This document shows positions 19,754 through 23,132 of a DNA stretch of 23,132 nucleotides, piece by piece. This stretch comes from a virus. The stretch spans positions 1-23,132 of the IMG/VR virus record IMGVR_UViG_3300009068_000208; one strand, given 5' to 3'. Made by a program: the position numbers and the translations under genes. How positions within the stretch are numbered: position 1 is the first letter of the stretch; every line of letters starts with the position of its first letter. The notes under the pieces were generated by a model. The model was given only the letters and a program-made list of their open reading frames with translations. It did not search any database and was not told the origin of the DNA.

Positions 19754-20169
19754 TGGCCCAGATGAAGAACCTCGAAAAGCGCCTGGCCCAGCTGCAGCGC
19801 CTTCCGGCGGCGGTCCAGGAGGCCGCTGAGCAGGCCTTCGACCAGGAGGTCGCCGACCTGGTCGCAGCTTTCAAGCGCGCCTGTCCGGTCTCTGACCTCG
19901 AGGCCAACCCGGGTGAGCTGCGCGACAGTATCGAAAGCTATCCCGTCCCGGGCCGTCCCCTCAGCGCCCGGATCATTGTCGGGGCCAAGGATGAGAAGGG
20001 CGTCAAGTACGCCCGCTACGTCGAGTTCGGTCACACGTCCAAGGGTGGGGCCTACGTCTCCGCCCAGCCCTTTTTCTGGCCGACCTACCGGGCCCGCAAG
20101 AAGGCGATGCGGCGGCGGATGCTGGCGCCGGCCCGCAAGGTGATCCGCCAGCTTTTCCCAAAGGTCTGA
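19753..20169 (+). CDS. HK97 gp10-like tail/neck morphogenesis protein
   Basis: A 138-aa protein with an N-terminal helix (LEKRLAQLQRLPAAVQEAAE), then ACPVSDLEANPGELRDSI and YARYVEFGHTSKGGAYVSAQ followed by PFFWPTYRARKK. These are the conserved parts of the HK97-gp10 family (RSGxLRxSI and VEFGT-type motifs). Members usually sit between the head-tail adaptor and DUF3168 genes; here the gene lies between the chaperone and the tape measure. It would act at the neck or in tail completion. Confidence 0.82.
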   Translation: MAQMKNLEKRLAQLQRLPAAVQEAAEQAFDQEVADLVAAFKRACPVSDLEANPGELRDSIESYPVPGRPLSARIIVGAKDEKGVKYARYVEFGHTSKGGAYVSAQPFFWPTYRARKKAMRRRMLAPARKVIRQLFPKV

Positions 20170-20175
20170 CCCCCC

Positions 20176-22080
20176 ATGGCGCGCACGGACGAACAAGCCC
20201 TGCTGCTGCAGGTCTCGGCCGATATCCGGGGCCTGGAGAAGTCTTTCGAGCGCGCCTCGGGCGTGGTGAAGACGCGCTCAAAGCAGATGGAGGCCTCGGC
20301 CGGGTCCCTCGAAAAGTTCTTCGGGCGGCCCAGCCTCACCACGGCGATCGACAAGGTCTTCGACTCGACCCGGTTCAAGGTGCTGGATTCCGGCGCGGCC
20401 CGGATCGGTCTCTTCGGGAGCGCCCTAGAATCCCTCGGCCCCGCAGGCCTGGCGGCTGCCGCCGGGGTCGGTGCCCTGGGGGCCGCCCTGGCGGGCGCCC
20501 GGGCCGCCGCCGCCTTCGCGGATGAGCTGGCCGACACGGCGAACAAGCTGCACGTGACGACCGACGCCCTCCAGGAATACCGCTTCGCCATTCGGATGGC
20601 CGGCGGCGAAGAGAAGGGCGCAGACGAGGCCCTGGCCGCGTTCTCGGTCACCCTGGGCAAGGCCCAGCAAGGGCTGCAGAAGAGCCAGCGGGCCTTCCTG
20701 GCGATCGGGTTCACAAAAGAACAGGTTGACGCCTTCCAGACCTCCGAAGAGGCCCTTAGGGCCGTGATCGAGCGCCTGGCCGAAATCAAGAACGACCCGC
20801 AGCGGGACGCGATCATTTCCCAGCTGGGCCTGGATGGGCTGAAGCCCCTGGTGGTCGAGGGGATCGACGCCCTGGACCGGTTCCGGGAAGAGGCCCGCCA
20901 GACCGGCCTGGTGATGGACGCGACCCTGATCGCCCGGGGAGCTGAGCTGAACGACCAATTCGAGACCCTTAGCCAGGTCATCGACGTCGAGCTGAAAAGC
21001 GCCCTGGTCGACCTGGGCCCGGTCCTGCTGGGCCTGCTGCAAAGCCTGGCGGCCATGGCCCGCTTCGTCGGCGACATTTCCGACAGCTTCCGGGCGCTGC
21101 AGGACCGCCGAACCGACGCCTTGCGCGACCTTAAGGTTATGGATCAGGAGGTCGTCACCCGGCTGGGCCTGAAGCGCCTGTCTGGGCAAAAGCTCTCCGG
21201 CGCTGAACAAACTGTGTTGGCCGATCGGCAGGCGCGACTTGCAAAGACCGACGCCGAAATCGCCCGCAGGGCCGCAAGCCCAGGCCCCGCCATTCCAAGG
21301 GGGAACCTCGACATTGGCGGCTCAAAGGCCGGCGGCGGCAGCGCAGGCGGCGGACGCGGGGCCGGCAGGTCTGGCGCGGCGGCCAAGCCCATTACCGTCG
21401 CCGAGGTCTTCGACCCTGAGGTCCTCCAGATCCTCGAAGCCCTGGACTACTGGCAATCGGTCGAAAAACGGTCGGAGTCCCTGCGGTCCACCCTGGACGT
21501 CTCGGGCGACTTCGTGGCGACCCTGGACGAACAGCTGCAGGGCGCGCGGGATGCGACCCAGTCCGCCCTTTACGACGGGGTGCGATCAGGCCTCGAGGCT
21601 GGATTCTACGGCGGCGTGCCCGGCGTGATTGATTACCTGAAGGGCCAGCTGATGCGGGCCCTGCTGGACGGGGTTTCCAAGACCCTGGCCAATGCCCTGG
21701 CGGACGCCGGAAGCGGCACCGGCTCCAACTTCGTGAAGACCGCTGTCTCCCTCCTGACCGGCGGCTTTGCGACCGGGACCAACTTCGCCCCGGGCGGAAT
21801 GGCCATGGTCGGCGAGCGCGGCCCCGAGCTGGTGAACCTGCCCAGGGGCTCGACCGTCACCCCGCATGGCCTGGCCGATATCCGGCCCCGGGCCTCGGCC
21901 GGGCCGGTCGTCATCAACGCCGACTTCACCGGCGCAGTCGTGACCGAAGAGCTGATCGCCAGTTTCCGATCCTATGCCGACCAGGTCGGGGCCCGGGCCG
22001 CCGCTGAGGGCGCCGCCCGCGGCTCAGCCCAGGCTCAGTCCACCATGTACGCGCGAGCAAGGGGCAGGCTGGGCCGATGA
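20176..22080 (+). CDS. tail tape measure protein
   Basis: A 634-aa protein. It starts with QALLLQVSADIRGLEKSFER, a typical tape-measure opening. A hydrophobic Ala/Gly/Leu region at about 90-115 (GLAAAAGVGALGAALAGARA) follows, then long helices. A Gly/Ser-rich low-complexity joint (SKAGGGSAGGGRGAGRSG) occurs near 375-395. The C-terminal part FATGTNFAPGGMAMVGERGP and LVNLPRGSTV is the common tape-measure end in alphaproteobacterial phages. Length sets tail length; by the usual 0.15 nm per residue, about 95 nm (inference). It overlaps the next gene as ATGA. Confidence 0.92.
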   Translation: MARTDEQALLLQVSADIRGLEKSFERASGVVKTRSKQMEASAGSLEKFFGRPSLTTAIDKVFDSTRFKVLDSGAARIGLFGSALESLGPAGLAAAAGVGALGAALAGARAAAAFADELADTANKLHVTTDALQEYRFAIRMAGGEEKGADEALAAFSVTLGKAQQGLQKSQRAFLAIGFTKEQVDAFQTSEEALRAVIERLAEIKNDPQRDAIISQLGLDGLKPLVVEGIDALDRFREEARQTGLVMDATLIARGAELNDQFETLSQVIDVELKSALVDLGPVLLGLLQSLAAMARFVGDISDSFRALQDRRTDALRDLKVMDQEVVTRLGLKRLSGQKLSGAEQTVLADRQARLAKTDAEIARRAASPGPAIPRGNLDIGGSKAGGGSAGGGRGAGRSGAAAKPITVAEVFDPEVLQILEALDYWQSVEKRSESLRSTLDVSGDFVATLDEQLQGARDATQSALYDGVRSGLEAGFYGGVPGVIDYLKGQLMRALLDGVSKTLANALADAGSGTGSNFVKTAVSLLTGGFATGTNFAPGGMAMVGERGPELVNLPRGSTVTPHGLADIRPRASAGPVVINADFTGAVVTEELIASFRSYADQVGARAAAEGAARGSAQAQSTMYARARGRLGR

Positions 22081-22673
22081 GCGTTTCCCTTCCTTCCCTG
22101 CCGGACCTGGCCCAGGTCTCGGCCCGCCTGGTGGACTACCAGTCGGTGCTGACACCCATCCTGGGCGGCCCGATCCAGACCATCCAGCGCCTGGGCGCGC
22201 GGTTCGCCGTGGACGTCACCCTTCCGCCCCTGGAGCCCGAGGACGCCGCGACCTTCCTGGCGGCGCGCATGAAGGCCCGGGCGGAGAACGACACCCTGAC
22301 CCTGGCCTGGCCCCAGGCCGAGATCTGGTCGGTGATCGGCGGATCCCCGGTCGTCAACGGGGCCAGCCAGGCGGGCGCCCGGCTCAATATCTCCGGCCTG
22401 ACCGCCGGCCAGACCCTCCCGGCGGGGCGGTTCTTCAGCTTTGTCGCCGGGGGCCGGAATTACCTGCACATGACGACCCTCGCCGTGACCGCAAACGGCT
22501 CCGGCCAGGTCCAGCTGCACGTCGCGCCCCTCCTGCGGACTTCGCCCGCAAACGCCGCCGCCCTCAACTTCTCCGCCCCGGTCGTCGAGGGCCTGCTGAC
22601 TGGCCCGGTCGAGTGGAGCCTGGACCGGCTGCGCTGGACCTCGACCAGCTTCACCCTGAGCGAGAACGCCTGA
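22077..22673 (+). CDS. tail protein downstream of tape measure, unknown type
   Basis: A 198-aa protein, ATGA overlap with the tape measure gene. It is strand-rich: QSVLTPILGGPIQTIQRLGA, FAVDVTLPPLEPEDAATFLA, GARLNISGLTAGQTLPAGRF, then FVAGGRNYLHMTTL and a WSLDRLRWTSTSFTLSE end. Such a single beta-domain protein right after the tape measure would most likely be a distal-tail or baseplate component, but I do not recognise the family with confidence. Confidence 0.75.
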   Translation: MSVSLPSLPDLAQVSARLVDYQSVLTPILGGPIQTIQRLGARFAVDVTLPPLEPEDAATFLAARMKARAENDTLTLAWPQAEIWSVIGGSPVVNGASQAGARLNISGLTAGQTLPAGRFFSFVAGGRNYLHMTTLAVTANGSGQVQLHVAPLLRTSPANAAALNFSAPVVEGLLTGPVEWSLDRLRWTSTSFTLSENA

Positions 22674-22674
22674 A

Positions 22675-23132
22675 GTGTCGTCCCTGACCTCTGCCTTTGC
22701 CGCCGAGCTGGCCAAGCCGGCCCTGATCTTGTTCGGGGCGGTCGAGATCGTGCTCCCGGGCGCGACCGTGCGCCTGCTGGACGGGGCCGGGACCGCGACC
22801 TTTGGCGGCCGGACCTTTGTCGGCCGAGACGCGACCTTCGGCGTCCTGGGCGGGGTCTCGGATTTCGCGGACGGGATCGAGGACCAGGCCCCCAGCCTGA
22901 CCCTGACTCTGCTGCCCCCAGGCAATTCCGCCATGGCGGCCTTCGCTGCGGCCACGGCCCAGGGCTCGGCGGTCTCAATCTGGGTGGGGGCCATGGACGC
23001 GGTCACCGGCCAGGTCATCGCCGACCCCGACCTGATCTTCGTCGGCGAGACCGACGTCCCGACCCAGAAGGTCCGGGCCGGCGAGCGCGAGCTGGAGCTG
23101 ACCGTCATCTCGATCTTCGACCGCTTCCTGGA
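22675..23132 (+). CDS. tail/baseplate protein, 3' end cut by window edge
   Basis: The frame from GTG 22675 stays open to the window end (at least 152 codons). It starts SSLTSAFAAELAKPALILFG, then VEIVLPGATVRLLDGAG, DFADGIEDQAPSLTLTLLPP and VGETDVPTQKVRAGERELEL with SIFDRFL at the edge. Strand-rich with repeated beta-hairpin style, resembling DUF2163-like baseplate or hub proteins of alphaproteobacterial phages and GTAs. That likeness is by eye and not firm. Confidence 0.7.
   Translation, partial: MSSLTSAFAAELAKPALILFGAVEIVLPGATVRLLDGAGTATFGGRTFVGRDATFGVLGGVSDFADGIEDQAPSLTLTLLPPGNSAMAAFAAATAQGSAVSIWVGAMDAVTGQVIADPDLIFVGETDVPTQKVRAGERELELTVISIFDRFL

Noticed and set aside
20085-21077. 330-codon minus-strand frame opposite the tape measure gene
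   Set aside because: Ser/Arg/Ala-rich shadow; the opposite strand has a clear tape measure protein.
22035-23108. 357-codon minus-strand frame at the right end
   Set aside because: Shadow of the two tail genes; low-complexity composition and no motif.
1-23132. CRISPR array, insertion sequence, rRNA or toxin-antitoxin module
   Set aside because: No regularly spaced repeat/spacer units, no transposase or inverted IS ends, no rRNA sequence, and no recognisable toxin-antitoxin pair were seen.

Overview
The window is the left and central part of a temperate tailed phage (HK97-like siphovirus, or prophage) of a high-GC alphaproteobacterium. A Caulobacterales host is likely but inferred. The grounds are the very GC-rich coding sequence, the alphaproteobacterial-type tRNA-Phe 3' end used as attachment core, frequent GTG starts, and the style of the small accessory genes. 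No host housekeeping gene is visible. Lysis genes, the distal tail and the receptor-binding region are absent and presumably lie past the right edge, where the last gene is cut.

Layout. (1) Positions 1-190: a 47-nt copy of the 3' half of tRNA-Phe(GAA), flanked on BOTH sides by TTTTCCAAT-type repeats. This looks more like a complete attP, or a tandem-element junction, than a simple host/prophage boundary. (2) Positions 168-2987, minus strand: a tightly overlapped leftward operon of seven small uncharacterised genes ending in a tyrosine integrase. (3) Positions 2988-4412: the switch region, with a membrane-anchored HIRAN protein (plus), a LexA/CI-type S24 repressor (minus), and two divergent intergenic regions that share a CAAC-N5-GTTG inverted repeat, proposed as left and right operators. 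(4) Positions 4413-9945, plus strand: the early rightward operon, made of a Cro-like HTH gene, an unknown gene, a two-HTH proline-linker protein, a Myb/SANT-like protein, a SAM-dependent DNA methyltransferase, a 59-aa protein, a CHC2/TOPRIM primase and a P4/D5-type SF3 helicase. Nearly every junction is a start/stop overlap. (5) Positions 9946-10192: an iteron-like array of GAACAGT repeats, a candidate replication origin. (6) Positions 10193-10920: a phage-encoded NusG/RfaH-like gene followed by a strong intrinsic terminator, a likely antitermination switch into the late genes. (7) Positions 10932-16820: HNH endonuclease, TerS, TerL, portal (frameshifted as written), ClpP-like prohead protease and HK97-fold capsid, then a terminator-like hairpin. 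(8) Positions 16904-23132: head-tail connector and adaptor genes, tail terminator, tail tube, a tail chaperone pair in a -1 frameshift arrangement, an HK97 gp10-like protein, tape measure and two further tail proteins (the last partial).

How it fits together. In lysogeny the S24 repressor would bind the two operator regions and silence both early operons. On induction the rightward operon would make Cro, primase and helicase, which would act at the iteron region immediately downstream. It would end with the NusG paralog, which may let polymerase read through the 10880-10920 terminator into the packaging and structural genes. The items most worth a second look are the NusG/terminator antitermination arrangement, the iteron array, the shared operators, the attP-like left end, the repressor's Ala-Ser in place of Ala-Gly at the expected cleavage position, the tail-chaperone frameshift and the portal frameshift.
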